Source: Oculatella sp. LEGE 06141 (lineage in GTDB: Bacteria; Cyanobacteriota; Cyanobacteriia; Elainellales; Elainellaceae). From it: DNA of 64,000 nucleotides. Below, one piece after another: positions 53,251 to 62,429 of the stretch. The notes under the pieces are model-generated. The model was not told the DNA's origin and made no database searches. It saw only the letters and a list, made by a program, of their open reading frames with translations. Every line of letters begins with the position of its first letter. Positions within the stretch are counted from its first letter, which is position 1. The DNA lies in the NCBI RefSeq assembly GCF_015207605.1, contig NZ_JADEWO010000019.1, positions 40,425-104,424 of the forward strand. Direction: 5' to 3'. The position numbers and the translations under genes were made by a program.

Positions 53251-54333
53251 ATGAAAGATTCACAAGCTGAAATTAGAGCGATCCAGGCCAAACTACAGGC
53301 TATTCAAGCAGGACGGAGTTATCTTCGTCAAGCGACTGCGCCTGCTACGGTTGAAAGACCGTCTGAACCATCCCGCCTGCCCAGTGCCGCACCGCTGGTC
53401 AACGACTGGTCGCGTGGCGATCGCGCCGCGGCCGCTCCATCTGCCGATTTCGTCAAAGAAGATTTGATGGCGGCTGTCAATGCGCTTCAGCAGCGCTCAA
53501 ACGATTACCTGCAACCATTTCGTCAACTGCATCCCCAGCCCGCTCAGCCAACCTCGCCACAACGACTCAGTGATGCCTTTAAGCAGCTAGAGGAGCGGGC
53601 AAACTATGTGAACAAACTGGCTGCCGCTCAAGAAACAGCAATTTTAGAACTGAAGGCGATCGCAGAACGGTTAGAGCGAGATTGGAAGGCGATCGAGCTG
53701 GAAACACCAGATGCCGATCTTGATGCTGAAGTGCCCACCATTTGCGACTACATCACCGCCTCTGTTCCCCACATCGAAAAAGACGATCACGGCACGTTTA
53801 TTGTCACCAGCCGCTCTGTCGATCTCTTCAAGGCCGAGCGGGATGCGGCTCTAGTTGCTCACGGCTTGCGGCATCGCATCAGTTCAACTGACCCTGAACC
53901 AAACAGCCAACGCGATCGCACCATCTCCCCAGACAGCACCCGGTTTGACCAACCGCATCATGCAACCGCTGCAAACCCGCCAGATTTCTGGAAACCGCTT
54001 CTAAATCGGGGACTGTCATTGCTCGGCATCCTCAACGCTGCTCCCCCACGCCGCCGAACCCGCCGAACTGCGCGACGCGGTATGTCTGCACAAGCTGGCT
54101 TCAGCGCTCAAACGGCAATGCTCTGGTTCATCGGTGCCGTTGCTGCCCGTGTTGCGCTCAATTCGGTGCTGGCGGTCTTCCCGGCGGGTTGGCTCCCGGC
54201 TGTTGTACTGATTGTGGTACCGGTTGCGATCGCCATCTACCGCACTAGCGCCAGTCCACAAACCAGTACTGTCTGGGGCTATCGCTTGTTGCTAGTGATG
54301 CTAGGTCTGCTGCTAGGAGGTCGGCTGAGCTAA
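53251..54333 (+). CDS. coiled-coil protein with C-terminal membrane region, SOS-box downstream gene
   Basis: A 360-residue protein of no family that I recognise. Residues ~1-20 (EIRAIQAKLQAIQAG) and ~100-160 (QQLEERANYVNKLAAAQETAILELKAIAERLERDWKAIE, in parts) are predicted coiled coils. A polar, disordered segment (~200-270) follows, then a strongly basic patch (RRRTRRTARRG), then three hydrophobic helices (AMLWFIGAVAARVALNSVLAVF, WLPAVVLIVVPVAIAIY, LLLVMLGLLLGG). The ATG 53251 has a clear AGGAG site. It is the first of three tightly packed genes. A LexA-type box overlaps its promoter. Confidence 0.7.
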   Translation: MKDSQAEIRAIQAKLQAIQAGRSYLRQATAPATVERPSEPSRLPSAAPLVNDWSRGDRAAAAPSADFVKEDLMAAVNALQQRSNDYLQPFRQLHPQPAQPTSPQRLSDAFKQLEERANYVNKLAAAQETAILELKAIAERLERDWKAIELETPDADLDAEVPTICDYITASVPHIEKDDHGTFIVTSRSVDLFKAERDAALVAHGLRHRISSTDPEPNSQRDRTISPDSTRFDQPHHATAANPPDFWKPLLNRGLSLLGILNAAPPRRRTRRTARRGMSAQAGFSAQTAMLWFIGAVAARVALNSVLAVFPAGWLPAVVLIVVPVAIAIYRTSASPQTSTVWGYRLLLVMLGLLLGGRLS

Positions 54334-54335
54334 CC

Positions 54336-54725
54336 ATGCACCACCCGCCAGACTACCCCAACCTCATGCCCCTACTTGCCGGTGGGCTAATGTTTATCTT
54401 CGTTGCTCTGCTGATTGATATGCGTGGCACCCTATCATCAACCCGGGTCGATCGCCAGTCTGAGATTTGTCCAAACAACGTCACGTCCGGAAACTTGCTC
54501 TCTGAAGAACAGCTCGCCAGGCTGTTAACTGTGCCAGAGCGAGGCTCCAAAACCAACGTCCGCAGCATTCTGCAAGCACCCTACTGCGAACTCTCCAGTT
54601 TGCAGATTCGAGCAGGGGTTGCAGCGGAACGAGAAGCCTATCTGCTGGCGGTTGAGCCGGAAACCTGGCTAATCGTTTTGTATGAAGGCGATGAATATGC
54701 GGGGTTCCAGTTCCGTTTTCAGTAA
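54336..54725 (+). CDS. hypothetical membrane-anchored protein
   Basis: A 129-residue protein with one N-terminal hydrophobic helix (MPLLAGGLMFIFVALLID) and a soluble part with LSEEQLARLLTVPERGSKTNVRSILQAPYCELSSLQIRAGVAAEREAYLLAVEPETWLIVLYEGDEYAGFQF (in parts). The start lies 2 bp after the stop of the upstream gene, and the next gene overlaps its end by 29 bp, so the three are co-transcribed. I do not recognise the family. Two Cys are present (CPNN, PYCEL). Confidence 0.7.
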   Translation: MHHPPDYPNLMPLLAGGLMFIFVALLIDMRGTLSSTRVDRQSEICPNNVTSGNLLSEEQLARLLTVPERGSKTNVRSILQAPYCELSSLQIRAGVAAEREAYLLAVEPETWLIVLYEGDEYAGFQFRFQ

Positions 54726-55170
54726 GACGTTGCGGCTAGGCTGTGCTTTAGCGCTAGTGTTGCTCACAGGCACAGGTTGCAGCATTAGCAAGCCAGCCGA
54801 ACCAACACGCACGGTGCAAATTCAACAAAGCTGGGAACTGCAACCCGGTAATACCGTTGGCGGACATCGGATTGTAGGCGGGCTGGGAGATATTTCAATT
54901 GAGCTGAAGGGTGATAACGTCTACGCCCCTTTTGCCGGACGAGTTCAGCCCAACGTTGAAGGGTGTGTGATCTTCTCCACACCTGATGTGCCAGCCTACT
55001 TATTTCGGTTGTGTGGATTAAGGCAACCCCGACTGGGTGCGGTGCAGCAGGGAGAGGCGATCGGATCAGGCGATGTGCTGCAATTTGCAGCACTCCGCAA
55101 ACAGCCCGATGGAAAATGGGCAATGGTAGAACCCGCCCGCGATTTTCTAGAACAAACCCTCCAGCCATAG
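54697..55170 (+). CDS. hypothetical lipoprotein, third gene of the operon
   Basis: A 157-residue lipoprotein: signal LGCALALVLLTGTGC with lipobox TGTGC, then a beta-rich mature part (IQQSWELQPGNTVGGHRIVGGLGDISIELKGDNVYAPFAGRVQPN, in parts) that resembles the biotinyl/lipoyl-like or M23-type beta fold, with VYAPFAGRV as the best match to the latter. A Cys pair (GCVIFSTP, LCGL) may form a disulfide. The ATG 54697 is preferred because GAAGG lies 8 nt upstream. It overlaps the previous gene. Confidence 0.7.
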   Translation: MRGSSSVFSKTLRLGCALALVLLTGTGCSISKPAEPTRTVQIQQSWELQPGNTVGGHRIVGGLGDISIELKGDNVYAPFAGRVQPNVEGCVIFSTPDVPAYLFRLCGLRQPRLGAVQQGEAIGSGDVLQFAALRKQPDGKWAMVEPARDFLEQTLQP

Positions 55171-55322
55171 CAACAGTGCAACCATCATGTCCTGTGTTGC
55201 TCTGCCGTGGTCGGTGAGCGGGTTCAGCCGTCGCTTGATAACCTCCGTTGCCCTGGTGGAACGGAGGTTCAGCCATTGTTGAATTCAACTCCGCTTCAAC
55301 TCAGATCTACCTGCGGCAACGG

Positions 55323-55739
55323 TTAGTACCGCCAATGCCGCCGACCCCGCCAAAATACACCCACCAGTATGCCAATGAGTAGAACCTGATTCAGGCTAAT
55401 GAAGACGGAAGGCAGTTGTAGCAGCGACTTTATTGCCACCATCACAATCAGGCAAAACACCAACGCCCAAAGAATGCCGCTGTTAATTGACAGTTTTGGC
55501 TGGGTTACTTCTAGCAGCCACACGCTTAGCGTTCCAATGCCTGCGGCGATCGCCACAATCACCAGTAAACCTAGCGGTGGGGCAAACAAGATGTTGAAAA
55601 CGCTCTGGATCAGATCCACTTGCGTATAGCCAACCCACACCAGCAGTTCAGCCAGAAATGCCAAAAGAATCGTCAGTGCCGCAACCTGCAACAAGGCAAA
55701 CCAGGGCAAATACTTTAATCGCTGCAACGGGTTACCCAT
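55323..55739 (-). CDS. hypothetical membrane protein with four helices
   Basis: A 138-residue integral membrane protein. Four hydrophobic helices are visible (WFALLQVAALTILLAFLAELLVW, VFNILFAPPLGLLVIVAIAAGIGTLSVWLL, ILWALVFCLIVMVAIKSLL, VLLIGILVGVFW). No catalytic motif is evident and I do not recognise the family. It converges on the envelope operon. Confidence 0.65.
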   Translation of the reverse strand: MGNPLQRLKYLPWFALLQVAALTILLAFLAELLVWVGYTQVDLIQSVFNILFAPPLGLLVIVAIAAGIGTLSVWLLEVTQPKLSINSGILWALVFCLIVMVAIKSLLQLPSVFISLNQVLLIGILVGVFWRGRRHWRY

Positions 55740-55880
55740 TCAGAACACTCCAGACACTCCAGCAATGTGAGTCAATCTTATCGTGACTTTCTGGGTTGGC
55801 GATCGTTGCGTTTCTGGTGGGGTTGCCAGAGATCAGGACTCATTACGGTGTCATATCTCCCGGCATGGCATACCCAATCT

Positions 55881-56795
55881 CTAAGGCGATTCCACCGGGC
55901 GGATATCAGGATCAATCACCGGGGACAGTGGCTCAAAGCTGGAGGTACCCGTTTCGGGCAACCCCCAATACCCGATCCGTTCCTGGAGCCAACCCTCTGC
56001 CCATAACTGGTTAAGCGTACTGTTCACTTGTTGCCGTAACTCGTTGTACTGCACTCCTTTGGGTAAGGCTATGCTCAGCGCTTCTGCCGAGATCAGCGTA
56101 GGTAATAGCCGATACGACGGATACTCTTGCACCCATCCTGTGAGGACGCTGGAATCGGCTGCAAACGCCACCGCGTCTCCTGCTTCTAGCTGCTCATAAG
56201 CGGCCTGGTATGAACCAGCCCCCACCAACCGCACGGAAGGAATGAGCGATCGCACCGTTGAAATGGTACTGGAGCCTTCCAACACGGCAACAGGCCGATT
56301 CGCCAGATCTCGAAAAGCCTGAATTCCTGGATCGGATGTGACAAAGGCCGTGCCATCAATGTAATAAGGGATGCTGAAATCCACCAAACGCGATCGCGCC
56401 GCTGTGGCGGTAAATCTGGCAATTACCACATCCACGTCATCGTTCAACAGTGCCGATAGTCGCGCTTGATTGCTGACGGGTTCAAACCGGACAGCATTGG
56501 GCTGATCGAGCAACGCTTCGGCCAACCGTCGCGCCAGGTCAATTTCAAACCCTTCCAGTTCCCCTGCTGCATTTCTAAAGCCCAACGGTCGCACATTGTC
56601 TTTGACAGCAACAATTAAGTAGCCGCGTTGCCGAATAGTTTGCAGGTCAGCCGCGACTGCCGGAAACGGTTGGATTAAAGGAATTCCCACCACCAGGGCT
56701 GTGCAGGCACCCCACCAGCGGTTAAACCGATAGATACGACAAATGGAGGCACAGATAGACTGCACCTCCAGTTGACGGAAGTCAAAACTAAGCAT
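55881..56795 (-). CDS. amino-acid-type ABC transporter substrate-binding protein
   Basis: A 304-residue periplasmic binding protein of the SBP_bac_3 family. A signal peptide (WWGACTALVVGIPLIQPFPAVAA) precedes the domain, which starts LQTIRQRGYLIVAVKDNVRPLGFRNAAGELEGFEIDLARRLAEALL (in parts) and continues with VDVVIARFTATAARSRLVDFSIPYY, the typical ligand-binding hinge. It binds a polar amino acid or similar, and would pass it to a permease, but no permease or ATPase is in the window. The ATG at 56795 is used; TTG 56798 is possible. Confidence 0.88.
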   Translation of the reverse strand: MLSFDFRQLEVQSICASICRIYRFNRWWGACTALVVGIPLIQPFPAVAADLQTIRQRGYLIVAVKDNVRPLGFRNAAGELEGFEIDLARRLAEALLDQPNAVRFEPVSNQARLSALLNDDVDVVIARFTATAARSRLVDFSIPYYIDGTAFVTSDPGIQAFRDLANRPVAVLEGSSTISTVRSLIPSVRLVGAGSYQAAYEQLEAGDAVAFAADSSVLTGWVQEYPSYRLLPTLISAEALSIALPKGVQYNELRQQVNSTLNQLWAEGWLQERIGYWGLPETGTSSFEPLSPVIDPDIRPVESP

Positions 56796-56836
56796 CAATC
56801 TCGCGCATTAGGACATGGCCTGACTCGATCGGAGTA

Positions 56837-57187
56837 CTAGGCTTTGCTGGCTACTTCAACGACTTTACCAAACCCAGTTGGGTCGAGGATGGCCATCTGC
56901 GCCAACATCTTGCGGTTAATTTGAATGTCTGCTTTCTTCAACTGACCAATGAGCTGGCTATAGCTGATGCCGTGCTGTCTGGCAGCAGCGTTGATGCGAG
57001 TAATCCACAGGCGACGAAAATCGCGCTTCCGTTTGCGGCGATCGCGATAGGCGTTCCGCAACGCCTTCATTACCTGCTGGTTGGCAGTCCGAAACAGGCG
57101 GGAGTGAGATCCACGAAACCCTTTCGCTAACTTAAGAATCTTTTTGCGGCGTTTCCGAGCAACGTTACCGCGCTTTACGCGAGTCAT
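56837..57187 (-). CDS. rplT: 50S ribosomal protein L20
   Basis: L20 is an early assembly protein of the large ribosomal subunit. At 116 residues it is the usual length. The basic N-terminus [26 protein letters not shown] and the globular end [28 protein letters not shown] are characteristic. It follows rpmI with a 73-bp gap, as in most bacteria. Confidence 0.97.
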   Translation of the reverse strand: MTRVKRGNVARKRRKKILKLAKGFRGSHSRLFRTANQQVMKALRNAYRDRRKRKRDFRRLWITRINAAARQHGISYSQLIGQLKKADIQINRKMLAQMAILDPTGFGKVVEVASKA

Positions 57188-57260
57188 CTAAGCGTTCCCC
57201 TAACTTTCATCTAAATCAATAACTACGTTCGGACGGAAGACTGATCTGGCTTTACCTGCA

Positions 57261-57458
57261 TTACAAGTAAGGCAGCATCAGCTCTACATTTTCGGCATCT
57301 CGCTCGTTTACCACAGCAAACTGCGAGAGACGACGCTTACGGTCTGCACCTTTTTTCTGTAAGAGGTGATTCTTAAAAGCTTTGCGGCGAATAAGTTTTC
57401 CGCTGCCGCTGCGCTTAAATCGTTTAGCAGCGGCTTTACGAGTCTTTAGCTTGGGCAT
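57261..57458 (-). CDS. rpmI: 50S ribosomal protein L35
   Basis: A 65-residue basic protein, [20 protein letters not shown], then [19 protein letters not shown], matching L35. The ATG 57458 is the conserved start; ten upstream codons of the frame are left out. It forms the rpmI-rplT operon. infC is not adjacent. Confidence 0.97.
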   Translation of the reverse strand: MPKLKTRKAAAKRFKRSGSGKLIRRKAFKNHLLQKKGADRKRRLSQFAVVNERDAENVELMLPYL

Positions 57459-57496
57459 GAGCTTAGTGATTCCGTCTTCAATCGACACAGTCTACG

Positions 57497-57526
57497 ATTA
57501 TACAACCGATCGCTGCTGATCGGCAA
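57497..57526 (-). promoter_or_regulatory. rpmI-rplT promoter
   Basis: On the minus strand TTGCCG (57526-57521) and TATAAT (57502-57497) are 18 nt apart, 39 bp before the rpmI ATG. This is a good sigma70-type match. It lies between the rhomboid stop and rpmI, so the ribosomal genes need not depend on rhomboid transcription. Confidence 0.6.
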
Positions 57527-57541
57527 AAGTAACTGGAACGG

Positions 57542-58243
57542 CTAATACGATTTGCTGGCTGAACTGTTGCTAAACAAACCTAGCAGCGGCCCTAGAATTG
57601 CCCCAAACACAAATCCGCCTGCGTGGGCCCAATAAGCAACTCCGCCTTCTTCCATGCCCACATGGGCTGAAACGCCAAGGCTAGCAACTCCATAGAAAGC
57701 TTGTTGAATAAACCAGAACCCCAAAAACAGAATGGCTGGAATGCGGATCACTGTAATAAAGAGGAAGATCGGCACGAGGGTCAAAATCCGAGCCTGGGGA
57801 AACCGCAGAATGTAGGCTCCCATTACCCCGGCGATCGCCCCACTGGCACCCAGGGATGGAATTTCGGATTGGGGGCCAAAGAACCATTGCGCCAGAGCTG
57901 CCAAGGCTCCACAGAGCAAATAGAAAATGAGAAATCGAACGTGGCCTAGCTGTTCCTCGACGTTGTTGCCAAAAATCCAGAGATACAGCATGTTTCCAGC
58001 AACGTGCAGAAACCCCGCATGGAGAAACTGAGAGGTGATGAGTGTCAGTAACTCTGGCCCACCCCCTTGGGCGAAACTGGCGCTTAATTCACTGGGAACC
58101 ACCGCCCACATTCGAAAAAAAGCTTCTAGCTGCTGGGGTGGCAGAGTAATTTCATAGAGAAAGACTAGAATATTTGCCGCAAGTAATGCATAGGTTACGT
58201 ACGGAGTGATGCGTGTGGGGTTGTCATCACGAAGAGGAACCAC
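57542..58243 (-). CDS. rhomboid family intramembrane serine protease
   Basis: A 233-residue rhomboid protease with six to seven membrane helices, which cuts transmembrane proteins within the membrane. The catalytic Ser is in GASGAIAGVMGAY, the catalytic His in VAYWAHAGGFVFG, and the HxxxN motif HAGFLHVAGNMLYLWIFGNNVEE carries the oxyanion residues. The GTG 58243 start (VVPLRDDNPTRITPYVTY) matches the family N-terminus and has an AGGA site at proper spacing; the frame extends 40 codons further upstream but these look non-conserved. It may be transcribed with rpmI-rplT. Confidence 0.9.
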   Translation of the reverse strand: MVPLRDDNPTRITPYVTYALLAANILVFLYEITLPPQQLEAFFRMWAVVPSELSASFAQGGGPELLTLITSQFLHAGFLHVAGNMLYLWIFGNNVEEQLGHVRFLIFYLLCGALAALAQWFFGPQSEIPSLGASGAIAGVMGAYILRFPQARILTLVPIFLFITVIRIPAILFLGFWFIQQAFYGVASLGVSAHVGMEEGGVAYWAHAGGFVFGAILGPLLGLFSNSSASKSY

Positions 58244-58637
58244 GGGTTTATTTCCTGAGATTACTAGGCGTTTACTACGGTGAAGTGTATCTGCTTCTAA
58301 CCAGGATTGACTCTTACCTGGGTTAGGTTCTGCCAAAAGAAAAATAGCCTGACGACCCACCAACCAACCCTAGCACACCTTCTTCAGGGCAATTTGTTCA
58401 CCAGTAAACCAACACTATTTCTGTTATTGAACACATTAAAGGAAGGGGTTGAAATTTGCAGGTTGAGTGCGCTCAACCCGTTCAACCATCCTGAGAGGGT
58501 AGTTTTAAGTTTGTAAGCCCAACCCGTGTCGGGGCGTAGCATACCCTGCGGGAAGCAAGCTATGTGGCAATACATCGGGGGCTATTGCAAAGATTACGTG
58601 CCGAATGCTGCACTCTTACAGGAGAGATATACGGCTG

Positions 58638-59321
58638 TTAAGCGAGACCCAGTTTTTTTAGCGCGTTTGCTGCTGCTGCCTTTTCGGCATCTTGTTTACG
58701 GCGACCGTTTCCTTTGCCGTATTTTTTGCCGCTAATCCACACTTCTGCTGTAAATTCTTTGGCGTGGTCTGGCCCGGTTTGGTGGACGATGATGTATTTT
58801 GGGTTTTCCTGCGTTTGTTTCAGTGCCCATTCTTGCAAGCGGCTCTTAACGTTAACGCTGGGGGCTGAAATAGCCAGGTCGGGCATCACCGATTCAAATA
58901 GCGGCGTAACAAACTCCCGTACGGCTTCAATGCTGGAGCCAGTATCCAAAAAATAAGCGCCAACGATCGCCTCAAATGTGCTGCTCAGCAAGTTGGCATT
59001 GGTTCGTCCACCCTCTAGATCGGCTCCTCTCCCCAGATGCATGACGTTGGGTTGATCCAGGTTAAGGGCGATCGCAAATTTGGCAAGCTGAGTTTCATCC
59101 ACTAGCGCCGATCGCAACGGAGTCAGTTCTCCTTCCGGTTTGTGGGGATAGCGCTTGTAAAGAAACTCACCGCTGAGGAAGTTTAAAACCGCATCGCCTA
59201 AAAACTCCAGACGTTCGTTATGCTCCCGTGTCTGCACATGTTCATTGACGTATGACCGATGTGTTAGCGCTTGGTGAAGCAAAGATGAATTTCTGAAGGT
59301 TGGGAGATTAAACGTTGCCAC
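58638..59321 (-). CDS. rnc: ribonuclease III
   Basis: RNase III cleaves double-stranded RNA, including rRNA precursors. The 227-residue protein has the signature HNERLEFLGDAVLNFL (residues ~34-49), the metal-binding region near FEAIVGAYFLD, and a C-terminal double-stranded RNA-binding domain (VKSRLQEWALKQTQENPKYI... GRRKQDAEKAAAANALKKLG, in parts). Start is GTG 59321. In this region it stands alone. Confidence 0.95.
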   Translation of the reverse strand: MATFNLPTFRNSSLLHQALTHRSYVNEHVQTREHNERLEFLGDAVLNFLSGEFLYKRYPHKPEGELTPLRSALVDETQLAKFAIALNLDQPNVMHLGRGADLEGGRTNANLLSSTFEAIVGAYFLDTGSSIEAVREFVTPLFESVMPDLAISAPSVNVKSRLQEWALKQTQENPKYIIVHQTGPDHAKEFTAEVWISGKKYGKGNGRRKQDAEKAAAANALKKLGLA

Positions 59322-59578
59322 GGTTGATGCGAGGTTTTCCGTAGAAATACAGAAACTTAGTAAAAAATTAGAGACAGTTCATACCTTCTTGATTTTACTT
59401 ACGGGATAGCACGGTATGTTTAGTTACAAGGTGCATTGCTGACATTAGTATGCTTAAAACACAGTTCTATCACCCGTCTGGGTACTCCGAATGCAGGGTG
59501 CAGCAATACGTAGATTAACAGACCATATTTGTATTGATCATTGATCGATTCAGTATTGACCCCCGCTGAGGTATCTCA

Positions 59579-59788
59579 ATGAGTATTGAAACTGCAACCC
59601 ACCCATCTCAAACCACACTGATGCAGGTGATTAACCGCATTCTGATATCGGGTCAGATCACACGAGCTGAACAGAACTGGTTTTTGAGAGCGACGCTCAA
59701 TGATATTTCCCTGAGCATTGATGAACTCAAGCAGATTCGGTTTGTGTTCGATCGCCTGCAAATGGGCTTGTTGAAAGTAGTGGATTAA
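59579..59788 (+). CDS. small conserved-looking protein, 69 aa
   Basis: A 69-residue soluble, helical protein (TLMQVINRILISGQITRAEQNWFLRATLNDISLSIDELKQIRFVFDRLQMGLLKVVD, in parts). A GAGGT ribosome site sits 7 nt before the ATG, and the codon pattern looks real. From memory similar small proteins occur in many cyanobacteria, with no known role. It converges on the large fusion gene and ends 17 bp before the latter's stop. Confidence 0.65.
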   Translation: MSIETATHPSQTTLMQVINRILISGQITRAEQNWFLRATLNDISLSIDELKQIRFVFDRLQMGLLKVVD

Positions 59789-59805
59789 CGTCATTACTAG
59801 CCCCT

Positions 59806-62334
59806 TCACCAGCCCACAATGATTTTCCACAGCACTGAGCCAATCGCTACCGTTGCCAGGTGCTGTGGAATCAGGTTTAAGAAGGGCTGTCGCGCAATCT
59901 TTTGAGTCAAAATTACGCTTAACCACACCGAGACAATTAGCGCTACGGCTTGCAGAAATGCCGTCACCGCTGGATCGGCAATGGCAAACGGCATACCCAC
60001 ACCGCTATAGCCAAAAGTGGCCATGGTCACCGGCACGACTCGCCCCGCTTCGTTTAGCCCCAACCGCAGGTAATGTGCCAAACTGCCGCCCAACACCAGC
60101 GGTAAATAACCGTAGGCCAGTTCAATGAAGCGACGCGGTTTGATTGTGCGGTTCATCAGTCGAATGACCTGATGGGTCAGCAGGGCGATCGCTCCCGGCA
60201 ACAGCAATGCCAAGACCGATACCCCGGCATGAATGCCAAAGTGGCTCAGGTGCAGATTCCAGCCAAACTGTTGCTCAATTTCGGGCAGGCGATGCAGGAA
60301 GATGGCACCCAATAACAAAAACAGCAGCGATACCTCATAGGCGGTTGGTTTATGCGTTGTCCAGAGTTCGATGCCGGGTGGACGCAGGTTTAACTCAACC
60401 GAGCGATGGGGGCAGGCTTTGAGGCAGGTCATACACAGCACACAGTCGCGGTTGTCCTGAAGCTGTGCCGGATGGGAATACACCGGGCAGCCACCCGTTT
60501 CCATGCCTTCGCCTTTTTGGGGGCCACCTTTGTAGCATTGATAGGTGGTGCAGGTGGCCGAGCAAATGCCCTGCTGGGCACGCAGTTCAATCATCGACAG
60601 CTTGGCAAATAGTCCGTTCATGCCACCAATGGGGCAGAGGTAACGGCACCAAAACCGCCGTTCGAATAACAGGGAAAAGGTGACGGCACCCGCTGTAATT
60701 AGCAGCAGCAAACAGCCCGACAGATAAGCGGTATTCTCCAAATTCCACAGTTCTTCCCACAGCAGAATCAGCGTAAACAGACCAAACAAAAACCAACCGC
60801 CCCATTTCTCGGCTTGCTGACGCGGCCAGGTTTGAAGCTGCCGGGGAAACAGTTTAAGCGAGACGAATTGCGCCAGTTCGCCGTAGATCATAAAAGGACA
60901 AACGGCGCACCAGATTCGGCCTAAGAACGGGAAGATCAGCAGAACGATCGGCCACCACCACGCCCAAAATAAATTAAGCGCCACATTTGAATCGCGCGAT
61001 TGGGGGCCAAATAGCAAAAGGGCGACCACCACCGCAAAACCGCCCAGGGTGATGCCGTAATTGATGCGATCGGGCCACCACGAACTGCGAAGAAACTGGC
61101 GTAAGCGGGGATAGGTGTTGAGCAAGTTGAGCCGAAACCGCCGATTTTTGCTGCCTTCTGACCAGAACACTTCTTCCGTTAAGGTGGAAGCACCGTTCGA
61201 CTGGATCAGGGCACGCTCAACCAGGCTCTCTAGCTCTGACAGGTTACCGGGGAAGTCGTAGCCCTGCAAGCGGCGAATGGCTTCGGGCGATAGGTCTGGT
61301 TTAGCCAGATTTTTGGTGCGGCAAAATAAGCTGATGTAGTAGTTGACCTGAGCCGCGATGTCGGCTTTGCGGACGCGCAGTGGCGGCGTTTTGATCGAAT
61401 GCCCAACGATGCGATCGATCTTGGGTACGGCTCGCTCGGTGGTCATAATGATCCGGGCTTGCGCCTGCCGGGGGGCGGGTTCGGGTTCGCCTTCGCGGCT
61501 GATGGGCGTGTATTCGCCCGTTTCTAGTAGCCGAATTAGCTTTGCGTCTAGCTCTGGCGGAAAATCTTGCAGGTTATTGAGCAGCAGGGTTCCGGCACCG
61601 AGCAATTCTAGCAGTCCGGGTTTGCCGCCGACTCGGCCAAACAGTTCTGCACCGCTGACTTGAATCGTGTCGCAGTTGACTTTGATGATCGGCTGTTTGC
61701 GATCGCGCGAGCCAAAGTGAATCAGAGCGGCGGCGTTATCTTTGCCCAACCCTGGTTCACCAAACACCAGTGCCGGTTTGCGATCGCCCGACGCTTTACG
61801 GATCTCTTGCCGCAGCCGCACCGCGTAGCGGCTGGAGCCAATGATGCCTCGTCGCACTTTGGGAACTATGTAAGGACGCAACGCCGCCTGCCGCTCTTGC
61901 TCGTAGGCCAGTTGAGAGGCAACCTGGTTTAGCTCGTCGGCCAGTTGGCGCGAGAGAATGCGGTTAATGGCGGGATATTGCTCAACCAGTTCGGCAAAGG
62001 TATCCCGTGGAATGATCCACAGTTCGCAGTCCGACAGGGTAACGATGGTTTGCTCGGCTGGCTGGTCGAGCAACAGTTCCTTCAAATGCAAGACGGTTCC
62101 TGGCAGGAGGCTAATGACCTGTGCGGCGCTGTCGGGATTGGTGTGGTAGGCTTCGAGCCGTCCAGTTTTGAGGATGTAAAGGGCAGAGGGCGATGTCTCT
62201 TCTAAGACTAAGCGACGATTTTCCTGAACCGTTTCGGCCTGAATTAGAGGGGCGATCGCCTCCAAAATCTCTTGTGGCAGTGCGTTTAGCGATGTGTTGG
62301 CTTGCAACCACTCGACACGCTCATTGTGCTGCAT
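59806..62334 (-). CDS. cNMP-binding / degenerate sigma54-type AAA+ / NosR-like polyferredoxin fusion
   Basis: A single 842-residue protein of three modules. (1) Residues ~1-140: a cyclic-nucleotide-binding-type domain (ALYILKTGRLEAYHTNPDS, LPGTVLHLKELLLD, ELWIIPRDTFAEL). (2) ~165-410: an AAA+ domain like bacterial enhancer-binding proteins, with Walker A GEPGLGKD (192-199) and GAELFG (229-233), but no GAFTGA loop and TLLLNN (249-254) in place of the acidic Walker B. (3) ~420-842: a membrane polyferredoxin with several helices, the pair RIWCAVCPFMIYGEL and RFWCRYLCPIGGMNGLF, then CSATCTTYQC and CVLCMTCLKACP. The ATG has GGAGG. Electron transfer from an Fe-S donor is implied; partners are unknown. 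Confidence 0.88.
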   Translation of the reverse strand: MQHNERVEWLQANTSLNALPQEILEAIAPLIQAETVQENRRLVLEETSPSALYILKTGRLEAYHTNPDSAAQVISLLPGTVLHLKELLLDQPAEQTIVTLSDCELWIIPRDTFAELVEQYPAINRILSRQLADELNQVASQLAYEQERQAALRPYIVPKVRRGIIGSSRYAVRLRQEIRKASGDRKPALVFGEPGLGKDNAAALIHFGSRDRKQPIIKVNCDTIQVSGAELFGRVGGKPGLLELLGAGTLLLNNLQDFPPELDAKLIRLLETGEYTPISREGEPEPAPRQAQARIIMTTERAVPKIDRIVGHSIKTPPLRVRKADIAAQVNYYISLFCRTKNLAKPDLSPEAIRRLQGYDFPGNLSELESLVERALIQSNGASTLTEEVFWSEGSKNRRFRLNLLNTYPRLRQFLRSSWWPDRINYGITLGGFAVVVALLLFGPQSRDSNVALNLFWAWWWPIVLLIFPFLGRIWCAVCPFMIYGELAQFVSLKLFPRQLQTWPRQQAEKWGGWFLFGLFTLILLWEELWNLENTAYLSGCLLLLITAGAVTFSLLFERRFWCRYLCPIGGMNGLFAKLSMIELRAQQGICSATCTTYQCYKGGPQKGEGMETGGCPVYSHPAQLQDNRDCVLCMTCLKACPHRSVELNLRPPGIELWTTHKPTAYEVSLLFLLLGAIFLHRLPEIEQQFGWNLHLSHFGIHAGVSVLALLLPGAIALLTHQVIRLMNRTIKPRRFIELAYGYLPLVLGGSLAHYLRLGLNEAGRVVPVTMATFGYSGVGMPFAIADPAVTAFLQAVALIVSVWLSVILTQKIARQPFLNLIPQHLATVAIGSVLWKIIVGW

Positions 62335-62412
62335 TAGCGTAACCTCCGGTTGAGGCGGGTTGGGTGAGGCGAGAAACCTACCCTTCCAGGTTATGCTAAT
62401 GCCGCCCAGGTA

Positions 62413-62429
62413 TTAATGAGAATCATTAA
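62413..62429 (-). promoter_or_regulatory. Fur-box-like palindrome upstream of the fusion gene
   Basis: TTAATGA-GAA-TCATTAA is a perfect 7-bp inverted repeat with a 3-nt centre, 79 bp before the start codon. The 19-mer at 62412-62430 matches the classical Fur-box consensus at 14 of 19 positions. Confidence 0.55.

Noticed and set aside
58520..58575. GGCGTAGCATACCCTGCGGG region resembling a scattered cyanobacterial repeat
   Set aside because: Only one copy in the window and the similarity is from memory, so not called.
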